A stretch of DNA of 64,000 nucleotides, taken from assembly GCF_003955755.1 (NCBI RefSeq), contig NZ_CP034465.1, positions 1,916,001 to 1,980,000 of the forward strand, given 5' to 3'. This document shows positions 16,434 through 25,475 of the stretch, piece after piece (position 1 is the first letter of the stretch; each line of letters begins with the position of its first letter). Made by a program: the position numbers and the translations under genes. Origin of the DNA: Jeotgalibaca ciconiae. GTDB taxonomy: Bacteria > Bacillota > Bacilli > Lactobacillales > Aerococcaceae. Below the pieces are notes generated by a model that was given only the letters and a program-made list of their open reading frames with translations, did no database searches and had not been told where the DNA came from.

Positions 16434-17732
16434 TTGGATATTGTACAATTACTTATTGTTGGGGCTTTAGGAGCATTGGCGGCAATGTTGTCAAATACTG
16501 GTATTGCTGTATTTAACGATGGATTACGTCCCGTTATTCCGGAATATTTGGACAAAAAAATTGGTAAAAAAGAATTAGCAGCGACAAGTTTTGCAGTTAG
16601 TTTTGGCTTAGTTATTGGTTTTGGTATTCCCGTTTCTATTGGAGCAAGCATTATTCTCGTACATAGTTTATTGTTGATGACTGATATTATTGGTACGTGG
16701 ACACCAGATGGTAAAAAAGGAATTATTATAGCAGGCGTGATTGGCGCTGTATATGGGATAGGGTTAACATTAGGTTTACAAGCTGTAGTTGATTTATTCG
16801 GAATGATGCCGGTAAATGTACTGGATGCCCTTGGAGCGGTAGGAAATCCGATTGTAATAGGATTCGCTGTGTTTCCGGGTGTCGCAGTTGCCTATCAGCA
16901 TGGATTTAAAAAAGGTGCCATTACGTTAGCAGGGAGTACTTTAGCACTATTTTTAGTGAAACGTTTTGGAACATTTCAAATTAACGAAACAACTTCTTTC
17001 ACTTTATCAGCTGAAGGAATTGCACTTTTAGTAGGAATGATTTTCATGATTGTTTACGCTGTACAGGTGAAAGGTGAAACAGATGAAAATCAGACACTGG
17101 TAAGTATTTTCGTTGAGCGGGTTCAAAGAATTAAAAAGAATTGGATTTTATTATCTGTTGCAGGTGGGTTAGTATCTGCAGCTACTAGCTTAAGCATTAT
17201 AGCGGGTGATCCAATTTCATTAAATTTACTGGGTGAAGGTAAGTTTGGTGAAGCTGCTCTTGCCGCGTTTGCTCGAGGAATCGGCTTTATACCACTTGTA
17301 TTTTCTACTGCAATCGTTACAGGCGTATATAGTCCTGCTGGCACAACGTTCGTATATACTGCGGGTATTTTATTACATGGAAATCCAATTCTAGCTTTTG
17401 TAGCTGGAGCGGTAATTATGTTTATTGAAGTAAATCTATTAAGTGGAGCTGCAAAAGGATTGGATCGATTCCCTGGAGTTCGTGAGATGGGAGAACACAT
17501 CAGAACAGCAATGAACCGTGTATTAGAGATTGCCTTGTTAATCGGTGGTGCTGTGGCAAGCGAGCAAATGGCGCCTGGTATTGGTTATTTCTGGGTGTTT
17601 GGGGTTTACTTATTAAATAAAACAGCTAATAAACCACTAGTTGATATGGCTGTTGGTCCAGTCGCTGCGATAGCATTGGGTATTATCGTTAATATTCTTT
17701 ACTTATTAGGACTGTTTGTACCAGCTGCTTAG
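16434..17732 (+). CDS. yhfT: YhfT family membrane protein
   Basis: A 432-residue integral membrane protein with about 10-12 hydrophobic helices over its whole length. It starts MDIVQLLIVGALGALAAMLS, and the first loop carries NDGLRPVIPEYL (about 28-39), typical of YhfT. It is probably the uptake system for the substrate of this operon; that is inference from its being the only membrane protein here. The TTG start at 16434 follows ATAGGAGTG with 7 bases between, and no better ATG exists. The sequence is Gly/Ala-rich with loops such as GVYSPAGTTFVYT around 300. No ATPase or PTS component is encoded nearby, so a secondary transporter is likely. Confidence 0.85.
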   Translation: MDIVQLLIVGALGALAAMLSNTGIAVFNDGLRPVIPEYLDKKIGKKELAATSFAVSFGLVIGFGIPVSIGASIILVHSLLLMTDIIGTWTPDGKKGIIIAGVIGAVYGIGLTLGLQAVVDLFGMMPVNVLDALGAVGNPIVIGFAVFPGVAVAYQHGFKKGAITLAGSTLALFLVKRFGTFQINETTSFTLSAEGIALLVGMIFMIVYAVQVKGETDENQTLVSIFVERVQRIKKNWILLSVAGGLVSAATSLSIIAGDPISLNLLGEGKFGEAALAAFARGIGFIPLVFSTAIVTGVYSPAGTTFVYTAGILLHGNPILAFVAGAVIMFIEVNLLSGAAKGLDRFPGVREMGEHIRTAMNRVLEIALLIGGAVASEQMAPGIGYFWVFGVYLLNKTANKPLVDMAVGPVAAIALGIIVNILYLLGLFVPAA

Positions 17733-17806
17733 TAAAAAATGAATGTGGTGCTAGACCAATTGAGGTTTGGCACCTTATCTTTTATCAAAGAAATGAGGGA
17801 AAGGCA

Positions 17807-18706
17807 GTGCCTTTAGTAGACGGAATAACCTATGCACATGAACATACAACAATTGATCTATCTTCTCTAAAACAAACGGAAGATACGAATTTAAATTGTT
17901 TTGAAGAAACGATTCAAGAGTATCAAAAACTCTATAAAAAAGGAGTACGTAATATTATTGATGTAACCGTGCGGGGAATGAAACGTAATCCAGAATATGT
18001 AAAACGTGTTGCAGAAGCTTCTGGCATAAATATTATCCAATCAACTGGTTGGTACCAGGACAAATTTTTGCCGGAATACATAAGCGAAAAAACGGTAGAA
18101 GAATTAGCAAAGATGATGATAAAAGACATCGAAGAAGGAATAGATGGAAGTTCCATTAAAGCAGAATTAATTGGAGAAATTGGAACAAGTAAAAATGAGA
18201 TGACTGACAGGGAACGAAAAGTTTTTGAAGCAGCAGTTCTTGCTCAAAAACAAACGGGAGTCCCGATTACAACACATACGACATTAGGAACATTTGGGAA
18301 AGAACAGGTAGCGTTCTTTAAAGAACAAGGTGCAAATCTGTCACGTATTGTTATTGGACATGTTGATTTAACCGGAGACACGGAATACGTTTTAGACTTA
18401 TTAAGAGAGGGTGTATATGTAGAATTCGATACTGTCGGTAAAGAAAATTATATGTCAGACCGTACACGTTTAGAGATGTTAGCCGCAATTGAAAAAGAAG
18501 GATACACAGATAGAGTATTTTTATCGATGGATATTACTCGTAGGTCTCATTTAGAGTATAGAGGCGGATTGGGATATAGTTTCTTGCTTGATTCATTTAT
18601 TCCGCTATTAAGAGAAGGTGGAATAACGGAGCAGTTTATAGGGAAAATGTTGATTAATAATCCGAAAGAATTTTTTCAAGCGAAGAAGGAGGAGATCGTT
18701 CAGTGA
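17807..18706 (+). CDS. php: Phosphotriesterase homology protein (YhfV/Php)
   Basis: A 299-residue TIM-barrel metallohydrolase of the phosphotriesterase-like amidohydrolase group. TYAHEH (residues 8-13) is the HxH metal motif of strand 1, ELIGEIGT (about 123-130) holds the Glu/Lys-position bridging ligand, TTHT (about 155) and GHVDL (about 184-188) give the two later His ligands, and LSMDITRRSH (about 240-249) gives the catalytic Asp. It closely follows E. coli Php over its length, including the NPKEFFQ ending. Substrates for this branch may be lactones, amides or phosphoesters; the true one is unknown. The GTG start at 17807 has GAGGGA six bases before it. It overlaps yhfS by four bases. Confidence 0.9.
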   Translation: MPLVDGITYAHEHTTIDLSSLKQTEDTNLNCFEETIQEYQKLYKKGVRNIIDVTVRGMKRNPEYVKRVAEASGINIIQSTGWYQDKFLPEYISEKTVEELAKMMIKDIEEGIDGSSIKAELIGEIGTSKNEMTDRERKVFEAAVLAQKQTGVPITTHTTLGTFGKEQVAFFKEQGANLSRIVIGHVDLTGDTEYVLDLLREGVYVEFDTVGKENYMSDRTRLEMLAAIEKEGYTDRVFLSMDITRRSHLEYRGGLGYSFLLDSFIPLLREGGITEQFIGKMLINNPKEFFQAKKEEIVQ

Positions 18707-19791
18707 AGACTTATCCTTTAGAGAGCATCACACTTGAACAAGCGATGCAAAAACAATTTAAGTTGATTGATCATATTTCTACAGTATTCGAAGGACATGA
18801 AGTATTAGGTCGTGGTGATCTCGGAGTAGTTCCTGGTTTTAATCAGCCTATTACAACTCATAAAGTTGAGCAAATACTGGCTAATTTTTTTGACACAGAA
18901 GCAGCTATGTTAGTAAGAGGCGCGGGCACCACGGCAATCCGATTGGCGCTTCATGCAACACTGCCTAGAGCAGGAAACCTGTTTGTTCATGATGCACCCA
19001 TTTATCCAACAACCAAAGTTTCTCTTGATATGCTAGGGATTAATGTTATACGTGTTAATTTTAATGATCAGGATGAATTAACAAGAGCAGCGAAACAGGG
19101 AAATTTCCAAGGTGCTCTGGTACAATTAACTCGACAAAAACCTAATGACTCTTATGATAGTGAAGCAGTGATTCAAATAATCAAAGAATACGCGCCGAAT
19201 GTCCCTATTATTACGGATGATAATTATGCGGTTCTCAAAATTAAAAAGATTGGTGTCGAACAAGGTGCAGACCTATCTTGCTTCTCTACTTTTAAAATAT
19301 TAGGTCCTGAGGGAATTGGTTGTATTGTCGGGAAAACCTCATATATTGAAAATCTTAGAAAAGAGAACTACTCGGGCGGTTTACAAGTTCAAGGTTTTGA
19401 AGCTTTAGATGTTTTAAAAGGAATGGTTTATGCTCCAGTAGCTCTGGCAATTTCGGCTCAACAAACGGATGAAGTAGCTGAAAGGCTGAATAAGGGAGAA
19501 GTAACAGGAGTCAAAGAAGCAAGAGTTGCAAATGCCCAGTCGAAAGTAATTTTAGTAACTTTTGATGCACCGATTGCTGCTGAAGTACTTCATAAGGCAG
19601 AAAAACTTGGAGCAGCCCCTAACCCAGTAGGAGCTGAGTCAAAATATGAAATGGTACCAATGTTCTATCGTGTTTCTGGGACGTTTCGAGCTGCAATACC
19701 GGATGTAGAAAGAAATACGATTCGAATAAATCCCATGCGTGCCGGAGCGGATACGATTATACGTATTCTCAAAGAAGCAATGAAGAAGTAG
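18703..19791 (+). CDS. yhfS: YhfS, PLP-dependent aminotransferase-fold enzyme
   Basis: A 362-residue fold-type I PLP enzyme. The phosphate-binding loop MLVRGAGTTAIRLAL (about 67-81), the cofactor-ring Asp in PIITDDNYAVLK (about 167-178) and the Schiff-base Lys in LSCFSTFKILGPEGIG (Lys about 197) are all visible. The family resembles cystathionine lyases, threonine aldolases and aminotransferases, so it acts on an amino acid, but reaction and substrate are unassigned. The GTG start overlaps the php stop (GTGA), which indicates coupled translation and stable stoichiometry with Php. The regulator yhfZ follows after 23 bases. Confidence 0.85.
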   Translation: MKTYPLESITLEQAMQKQFKLIDHISTVFEGHEVLGRGDLGVVPGFNQPITTHKVEQILANFFDTEAAMLVRGAGTTAIRLALHATLPRAGNLFVHDAPIYPTTKVSLDMLGINVIRVNFNDQDELTRAAKQGNFQGALVQLTRQKPNDSYDSEAVIQIIKEYAPNVPIITDDNYAVLKIKKIGVEQGADLSCFSTFKILGPEGIGCIVGKTSYIENLRKENYSGGLQVQGFEALDVLKGMVYAPVALAISAQQTDEVAERLNKGEVTGVKEARVANAQSKVILVTFDAPIAAEVLHKAEKLGAAPNPVGAESKYEMVPMFYRVSGTFRAAIPDVERNTIRINPMRAGADTIIRILKEAMKK

Positions 19792-19814
19792 TTGATAGTA
19801 GAGGATGGTTACGG

Positions 19815-20738
19815 ATGGATAAAACATTTTATCAGAAAAAGGGATTAGCGATCGAGAATATCGCAAATGAACTTTATCAGTTAAAAGTTGGAGATCGGAT
19901 GCCCAATATCCGCGATTTTCAAAATGAACTTTCTCTATCAAGAGGAACTGTGCAGAATGCATTAAATTTCTTAAAAGAAGAGAAAGCAATCAAGACGGAG
20001 AGCAAAGGGCATTTAGGAACTTATTTAAAAGAAATTAATTACCAAATTCTGCAAAATTATATTTCTTCGAGTCAATTATCTGCAACAATGCCACTACCGT
20101 ATTCTCGTTTGTATGAAGGATTTGCAACAGGCTTGTATCTGGCCTTTCGAGAAAAAAACATCAAGTTAAACATGGCTTATATTCGTGGTTCTGAAGAAAG
20201 AATACGAGCAGTTGAACAAGAAATGTTTGACTTTGCAGTGGTATCGCGATTTGCAGCGGAATATCAGATTAAAAAAGGACATGAGATTAAAACCATCATG
20301 TCATTTGGAGATAATTCTTATCTATCACGACATGTTTTGATTTTTCGAACCGGATTAGAGATGAAAATGCGTGATGGACTACGAATTGGAATTGATTTGG
20401 ACTCCTTAGATCATGTTCTTTTAACAGAAGAGATAATCGCTGATTTCGATATTGAAAAAATCGAATTACCGAGTAACCAACTAATTTACGCCCTTCGCGA
20501 ATCACAAATCGATGTTGGCGTTTGGAATTATGATGAAATCATAGATAAGGGACATGAAGATGTTCAGTATCTTGAAATTGAAATTCAAGAACACCATCGA
20601 GCTATGAGTGAAGCAGTTATTATTTGCAAAAAAAATAATCGTTTAATTCCTTCAACCTTGAGAAGAATGGTTTCGGTAAAAAATGTACAAGATATTCAGG
20701 AAAAAGTAAAAAACGGTGAAATTACACCACGCTATTAA
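19815..20738 (+). CDS. yhfZ: YhfZ, GntR-like transcriptional regulator
   Basis: 307 residues. An N-terminal winged helix (about 15-75) shows the GntR-like pattern GDRMPNIRDFQNELSLSRGTVQNAL, and residues 90-307 form a ligand-binding part resembling a periplasmic-binding-protein or substrate-sensing fold. This two-part layout matches YhfZ. It is encoded inside the operon and is the best candidate for its regulator, with the inverted repeat at 15989-16020 a possible target (inference). ATG 19815 has a weak GAGGATGG upstream. It is followed after 13 bases by yhfY. Confidence 0.85.
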   Translation: MDKTFYQKKGLAIENIANELYQLKVGDRMPNIRDFQNELSLSRGTVQNALNFLKEEKAIKTESKGHLGTYLKEINYQILQNYISSSQLSATMPLPYSRLYEGFATGLYLAFREKNIKLNMAYIRGSEERIRAVEQEMFDFAVVSRFAAEYQIKKGHEIKTIMSFGDNSYLSRHVLIFRTGLEMKMRDGLRIGIDLDSLDHVLLTEEIIADFDIEKIELPSNQLIYALRESQIDVGVWNYDEIIDKGHEDVQYLEIEIQEHHRAMSEAVIICKKNNRLIPSTLRRMVSVKNVQDIQEKVKNGEITPRY

Positions 20739-20751
20739 TCAGGAGGCAATT

Positions 20752-21108
20752 ATGATACAGCAAAAATTAGTTATTTTAAAGGAAAATAATGTCATTGATG
20801 AGCAAACATATCTTTTTATGCAAGAAACGTTAACTCTCTTAAAAGATAAAGAAATAATCAAGGAAGAAAGTGAATCAGATACGTTTATTACACATTTAGC
20901 AATGGCAACTTCTCGTCAAATAAAAGAGGAAGAACCGATTGATTTTGTCGACGATACAATTAAAAACGAAATTGAAAAAGCAGCTGAATTTCAGCAAGCA
21001 GTTGAGCTATGGGAGCAAATAACGGACTTGTCACCAATAACTTTCCCAGAAAATGAAAAAGATTATTTTTATCTTCATTTAGTAACCATGCTCCAAAATA
21101 ATAATTAG
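20752..21108 (+). CDS. yhfY: YhfY, small PRD-like protein
   Basis: A 118-residue all-helical protein corresponding to YhfY, which is described as a PRD (PTS regulation domain)-like protein. The segments LKENNVIDEQTYLFMQETL and HLAMATSRQIKEEEPID (His near 51) fit half of a PRD domain, whose conserved His can be phosphorylated in PTS-controlled regulators. There is no DNA-binding or catalytic part. It may modulate YhfZ, encoded just upstream, but this is a guess. The ATG at 20752 follows CAGGAGG; a longer reading from 20716 would overlap yhfZ and is not supported. Confidence 0.8.
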   Translation: MIQQKLVILKENNVIDEQTYLFMQETLTLLKDKEIIKEESESDTFITHLAMATSRQIKEEEPIDFVDDTIKNEIEKAAEFQQAVELWEQITDLSPITFPENEKDYFYLHLVTMLQNNN

Positions 21109-21120
21109 GAGTGATTGAAA

Positions 21121-22278
21121 ATGTTTATGCAAGCAATCCAGGAACAAAATCCTGATTTAATAAAGACAGCAATTACTCTTCATCAAAAAGGGATTATATT
21201 ACCGGATACATATGTGTTGGACATGGATGCAATCGAACAGAACGCATCGGCAATACTAAATGAAGCAAAACAACAAGGTGTTGAACTCTTTTTCATGCTT
21301 AAACAAATTGGACGTAATCCGTTAATCGCAAAACTTTTAATGGAAGTAGGGTATAGTGCAGCGGTAGTTGTTGATTACCGGGAAGCTCTTGTAATGATGG
21401 AAAATAACATTCCGCTGGGAAATGTTGGTCATCTTGTACAAGTCCCTAAACATTTATTAAAGAAAATTATGAAATACGGTACGAAATTTATTACCGTTTA
21501 TTCATTGGAAAAAATGCAGGAAATAAATCGAATAGCACATGAGTTAGGAATAAAACAAAAAGTAATGTTACGAATTGTAGATAGAGGAGATGCACTGTAC
21601 CCAGGACAATATGCTGGCTTTGAGTTAATGGAATTAAAAAGTTTACTTCCACAACTAAAAGAGTTGAATCATGTGGAAGTAGCCGCAGTAACCTCCTTCC
21701 CATGTTTTTTATACAATTCTGAAAAAGATAAATTAGAAGAAACCAATAATGCACGTACAATTATCAAAGCGAAAGAGATATTGATAAATGCTGGTTTTCC
21801 AGTTACTGAGTTAAATATGCCTTCAACGACGTCCTGCTATACACTTCCTTTCATTAAACAAATAGGTGGTACACAAGGGGAACCTGGACATGCCTTGACG
21901 GGGACTACTCCCATGCATGCAGAGAAAAAAATGTTGGAAATACCTGCTTATGTATATGTCAGTGAAGTTTCACATAATTTTCAGAAAAATGCTTATGTGT
22001 ATGGCGGGGGATTGTATCGGAGAGGACACCTGAAAAATGTACTTTTGGCTGATAGTATCCGACAGTGGCAATCCATTATACGTCCATTACCTGATGAAAA
22101 TATTGATTATTATATGGAAGTGGATGGTGAGCAGCCTGTAGGAGCAACAGCAATTATGGCGTTTCGCACTCAGATCTTTGTTACTCGTAGTGAAATTGCA
22201 GTAGTAAAAGGAATTCAAAAAGGAAACCTAGAAGTAGTTGGCATCTATGATAGCCAAGGCAAATATCTTAGGGGATGA
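21121..22278 (+). CDS. yhfX: YhfX, PLP-dependent alanine racemase-fold enzyme
   Basis: A 385-residue fold-type III PLP enzyme. TYVLDMDAIEQNA opens the barrel. FFMLKQIGRNPLI (about 57-69) contains the PLP Lys, matching the alanine-racemase/ornithine-decarboxylase barrel, and the conserved NMPSTTS and GGTQGEPGHALTGT stretches (about 234-262) would hold the cofactor phosphate. Related proteins racemise or decarboxylate amino acids; the substrate here is unknown. ATG 21121 is preceded by TAGGAGTG; TTG 21115 is a poorer option. Its stop overlaps the start of yhfW by four bases. Confidence 0.85.
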   Translation: MFMQAIQEQNPDLIKTAITLHQKGIILPDTYVLDMDAIEQNASAILNEAKQQGVELFFMLKQIGRNPLIAKLLMEVGYSAAVVVDYREALVMMENNIPLGNVGHLVQVPKHLLKKIMKYGTKFITVYSLEKMQEINRIAHELGIKQKVMLRIVDRGDALYPGQYAGFELMELKSLLPQLKELNHVEVAAVTSFPCFLYNSEKDKLEETNNARTIIKAKEILINAGFPVTELNMPSTTSCYTLPFIKQIGGTQGEPGHALTGTTPMHAEKKMLEIPAYVYVSEVSHNFQKNAYVYGGGLYRRGHLKNVLLADSIRQWQSIIRPLPDENIDYYMEVDGEQPVGATAIMAFRTQIFVTRSEIAVVKGIQKGNLEVVGIYDSQGKYLRG

Positions 22279-23492
22279 AAAATGTGGGAAGATTTATTGT
22301 TATTGTTTTAGATAGTTTTGGCGTTGGTGCGATGAAAGATGTTGCAGAAGTTCGTCCAGCTGACATCGGAAGTAACACTGCCATGCACATTATCGAAAAA
22401 CAACCGGATATCAAAATAGACACTTTAATAGAATTGGGATTAATGAATGCAATTGGTAAAGAAACATCTAGGCTGAAATATTCAGAAAAGGCAAACTGGG
22501 GAACGGCTAATTTAGGTCATCAAGGAGCAGATTCGTTTTTAGGCCACCAAGAAATAATGGGAACCACTCCCCCAATTCCATTAAATCAGCCTTTCAATGA
22601 TGTAATTAATGAAGTAGAAAAGTATTTAGTAGAACAGAATTATCATGTGCGAAAAGTCGGTGCTGATAATGAACCAAAAATATTAGTAGTAAATGAATGT
22701 GCTACTGTTGGAGATAACTTGGAGACAGATTTAGGTCAAGTATTTAATGTATCGGCTTGCTTAGATAGGATGTCATTTAAAGAATTAACTAAGCTTGGAC
22801 GAAAAGTACGTGAAGTCGTTAAAGTATCTAGAGTCATCGCATTTGGCGGAAATAATATAACTGTAGATGATTTGTTGAATGCTCGAAAGGTTAAACAAAG
22901 TAAATTCGCTGGAGTAGATGCTCCTGAATCAGGTGTTTATCGTAGTGGCTATCAAGTTATTCACTTAGGATATGGAATAGACCCAGAAGTACAAGTTCCA
23001 ACAATTTTGGACCACGCTCGAATTCCAGTGGTACTAATCGGTAAAGTTGCGGACATCGTTCAAACGAAAAGCAATCATTTGTTCCCGGGTGTTGATAGCG
23101 ACGAATTATTTAACCATCTAATTTCTGAAGTTGCAAAAATAAAACATGGTTTTTTCTGTTTGAATATTCAGGAAACAGATTTAGCAGGACATGCAGAAGA
23201 TGAGGTCCGCTATGCAGATCGGTTGGAAGTAAGCGACAAAAGAATCGCTGAATTAATTTCAGTTTTGAATGAAGAAGATATTTTAATTGTAACAGCTGAT
23301 CATGGGAATGATCCTACTGTTGGTCATAGCCAACATACTCGCGAACGCGTACCATTATTAATTTATAAAAAAGGTATAGAAGGAAAGCAGATTGGTGAAC
23401 GTGACAATATGTCCGATACTGCTGCGACAGCTGCTGAGTATTTTGGAGTGAAGATGCCTCAGCATGGAACTTCATATTTAGATAAAATATAG
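22275..23492 (+). CDS. yhfW: YhfW, phosphopentomutase-like enzyme
   Basis: A 405-residue alkaline-phosphatase-superfamily protein close to phosphopentomutase DeoB. The metal Asp lies in VIVLDSFGVGAM (about 9-20), the phosphorylated-residue region is the GHQEIMGTTPP loop (about 91-101), and the C-terminal metal ligands lie in ETDLAGHAEDE and TADHGNDPTVGHSQHTRERVPLL. E. coli YhfW is the matching protein. It should move or remove a phosphate on a sugar-like compound. The start (ATG overlapping the yhfX stop) and the terminator just after make it the last gene of the operon. Confidence 0.85.
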   Translation: MKNVGRFIVIVLDSFGVGAMKDVAEVRPADIGSNTAMHIIEKQPDIKIDTLIELGLMNAIGKETSRLKYSEKANWGTANLGHQGADSFLGHQEIMGTTPPIPLNQPFNDVINEVEKYLVEQNYHVRKVGADNEPKILVVNECATVGDNLETDLGQVFNVSACLDRMSFKELTKLGRKVREVVKVSRVIAFGGNNITVDDLLNARKVKQSKFAGVDAPESGVYRSGYQVIHLGYGIDPEVQVPTILDHARIPVVLIGKVADIVQTKSNHLFPGVDSDELFNHLISEVAKIKHGFFCLNIQETDLAGHAEDEVRYADRLEVSDKRIAELISVLNEEDILIVTADHGNDPTVGHSQHTRERVPLLIYKKGIEGKQIGERDNMSDTAATAAEYFGVKMPQHGTSYLDKI

Positions 23493-23505
23493 TGCGTTAA
23501 AAAAT

Positions 23506-23556
23506 AAAAACCGAGATTAAGGCGTTTTCTTCATTACACCTCGATTTCGGTTTTTT
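23506..23556 (+). terminator. Terminator of the yhf-type operon
   Basis: AAAAACCGAGAT pairs with ATTTCGGTTTTT (one G-U) around a loop of about 25 bases, ending in six Ts. Confidence 0.75.
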
Positions 23557-23654
23557 ATATTCTAAAATGTCAGTTGTAGAGTTCTTGCAAGAAAAAAGGA
23601 CTCTATAATTTATAGTGTTGGTAAGTTAAAGGAAAGCGACGTGTAAAAAAGAAG

Positions 23655-23736
23655 ACTTTCCCTGATAAGTTATTTTTATCAGGGAAAGTGTCCACTTTAA
23701 TTGGTACTTTTACCTGATAAAAATCAAAAAGGTACC
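23655..23736. repeat. Palindromic repeats of the CTTTCCCTGATAA family, cluster 1
   Basis: Arms 23655-23668 (ACTTTCCCTGATAA) and 23676-23689 form a perfect 14-bp stem with a 7-base loop. A second, looser hairpin follows at 23703-23736 (GGTACTTTT against AAAGGTACC, also containing CCTGATAA). The same motif recurs at 29687-29812. The wider 23557-24083 gap (527 bp) also holds one weak minus-strand reading frame and nothing else I can recognise. Confidence 0.7.
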
Positions 23737-23817
23737 TTTCAAACAAAAAATACGCCCTATGGGACAAACTGAACTATTCGGACAGTCCTCTTCCGGCCCT
23801 TAACAAAGCAAACAAGT

Positions 23818-23988
23818 CTATTCATTCTCAAAAGCATTTTCGGAGGCTTCCATATCAAGAATTATAGAGCCAATGTTTTTAAGCTCACCAATCTCAATTG
23901 ACAGAGAACTGAAAAATGTAAGTTGCCAATCGAAAATAACTTTCAAAAGTAATGCAGATAGCCAATAAGGGCTTGCGGAACTTTTCAT
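23818..23988 (-). other. Possible 56-residue reading frame or gene remnant
   Basis: A minus-strand frame opens with ATG at 23988 and stops at 23818. The product has a hydrophobic start and then FDWQLTFFSSLSIEIGEL, ending in SENAFENE. It has no visible ribosome-binding site. Its composition looks protein-like, but I do not recognise it; it could be the tail of a decayed gene or chance. Confidence 0.2.
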
Positions 23989-24083
23989 TTACTGATTTTT
24001 ATTCTTCGTTTTACCAATCCATTTTTTTCATGTAATATATGAAAAAGCATGAAACTTGAAAAATCATGGAAAAGAGTAGAAAA

Positions 24084-24506
24084 ATGAAAATTGTAAAAAA
24101 ATATATTAAAATGCTACGTCCGTTTGATCTAATAATAGTGTTGGCATTAATAGTTGGCTCATTTCTTCCTTCAATCATTTTTATGGTGATGAATCCGTAT
24201 CAAGAGGGAGATGAGGTGTATGCGGTCATCTCAATTGATGGAGAGGAAGTCGACCGATTTTTACTAACGGGAAATGAAGAACACAAGTTGATTACTTACT
24301 ATCCTTCTCCCGGCCAATATAACATTGTCGAGATTGATAAGGAAAGAATACGTAACAAAGAAGACAACAGTCCAGAGCAAGTAGCGGTAAAAATGAGTTG
24401 GATTCAAGAACCTGGAGAAACCAGTATCAATATCCCTCATCGATTATTGATTAAAATTGTTTCGGAGCAGCCTGCTGTTTCGGATATTGATGTAATTGCC
24501 CAATAA
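24084..24506 (+). CDS. NusG domain II-containing membrane-anchored protein
   Basis: About 140 residues. A single transmembrane helix (about 12-35, PFDLIIVLALIVGSFLPSIIFMV) is followed by an extracellular beta-rich domain with the NusG domain II pattern: GDEVYAVISIDGEEVDRFLL, the Gly-rich turn, then IVEIDKERIRNKEDNSPEQVAVKMSWI. This family (formerly DUF1312) is common in Firmicutes and of unknown role. It is unrelated to transcription elongation despite the domain name. ATG 24084 gives the usual MKIVKKYIKMLRPFD start; ATG 24066 would add six residues. Neither has a strong ribosome site. It converges on metF with a shared terminator. Confidence 0.75.
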   Translation: MKIVKKYIKMLRPFDLIIVLALIVGSFLPSIIFMVMNPYQEGDEVYAVISIDGEEVDRFLLTGNEEHKLITYYPSPGQYNIVEIDKERIRNKEDNSPEQVAVKMSWIQEPGETSINIPHRLLIKIVSEQPAVSDIDVIAQ

Positions 24507-24532
24507 CTTATCGTATATAAAAAATCCTAATT

Positions 24533-24575
24533 AAAGCAACAGCCTTCTAGCAAATCATGCTGGAGGCTGTTGCTT
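24533..24575. terminator. Bidirectional terminator between the NusG domain II gene and metF
   Basis: A long stem, AAAGCAACAGCCTTCTAGCA against TGCTGGAGGCTGTTGCTTT with G-U pairs, and a five-base loop; A-rich on the left and T-rich on the right. Confidence 0.8.
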
Positions 24576-24590
24576 TATATAATTTGCTCT

Positions 24591-25472
24591 TTATACGCCT
24601 AAGCGTTCCGTAGTTTGAAACAATGATTTTGTTGCTTGATGAATTTGCCGAGCGGTATCGGATTGATTCATGGTATATAAATGAATGCCAGCCACGCCTT
24701 GTGTGACTAAGTCGACAATCTGATCAATGGCGTAGGCAAGTCCCGCATCACGCAATGCAACAGGATTGTGTTCATATTTTTCTAAAATAGCTAAAAATTT
24801 CTTCGGTAGTTGAGAAGAGCTGACTTTAATTAGACGTAAAGCCTGTTTACGATTTATAATCGGCATGATTCCAGCCAAAATGGGGGCATCAATCTCTGCC
24901 AGTGAGCATCCTTCCTTGAACTGATAAAATTGTTCATTATCAAAGAAAAGCTGTGTAATCAACTGACTGCAGCCAGCTTCTACTTTTTTCCTCAGATGCT
25001 TGATATCAGAAATCCGGTTGTCTGAATCTGGATGAATTTCAGGGTAGCAAGCACCTGAAATGTCAAAGTAGGGTGCTTGTTCCTGAATAAAAGTAACCAA
25101 ATCACTCGCATAAGAAAAATCTCTTTTAGGTGGAATTCCTTCAACAATATCGCCTCTAAGAGCTAACACATGCCGGATTCCTAGTTTTTCAAGCTGTCCA
25201 AGGATGGTAGATACTTGTTGCTTGGATAAATAAGCTGCCGGTAAGTGTGCAATGGTAGGAATTCTCAATGTGTTTGTTACATAATCAGCAATTTTGACGG
25301 TTGTTTCTTCAATATTAGCTTTGTTATTACTGCAAGTTACGCTAATAAAATGCGGCTGTAAATCCTGTAGTTCATTCAAGGTCTGAATCAATTTTTTTGT
25401 ACCAACTTGGGTATTCGCTGGAAAAACTTCAAAAGATAGGGAAGTGCCACCTCCTCTTTGAGAATCGGTCAT
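24591..25472 (-). CDS. metF: Methylenetetrahydrofolate reductase
   Basis: A 293-residue FAD-dependent TIM-barrel enzyme reducing 5,10-methylene-THF to 5-methyl-THF, the methyl donor for methionine synthesis. Family landmarks: SFEVFPAN with the catalytic Glu near residue 15, FISVTCSNN, the HLPAAYLS/ILALRGD-like stretch (HVLALRGDIVEG, about 100-111), GACYPEIHPDS (about 142-152) and QLFFDNEQFY (about 174-183), then GIMPI (about 199). It lies three bases after the metE stop and is co-transcribed with it; MetE uses its product. Its start overlaps no other gene and has GGAGCTGT upstream in the metE end region. Confidence 0.93.
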   Translation of the reverse strand: MTDSQRGGGTSLSFEVFPANTQVGTKKLIQTLNELQDLQPHFISVTCSNNKANIEETTVKIADYVTNTLRIPTIAHLPAAYLSKQQVSTILGQLEKLGIRHVLALRGDIVEGIPPKRDFSYASDLVTFIQEQAPYFDISGACYPEIHPDSDNRISDIKHLRKKVEAGCSQLITQLFFDNEQFYQFKEGCSLAEIDAPILAGIMPIINRKQALRLIKVSSSQLPKKFLAILEKYEHNPVALRDAGLAYAIDQIVDLVTQGVAGIHLYTMNQSDTARQIHQATKSLFQTTERLGV

Positions 25473-25475
25473 TGC

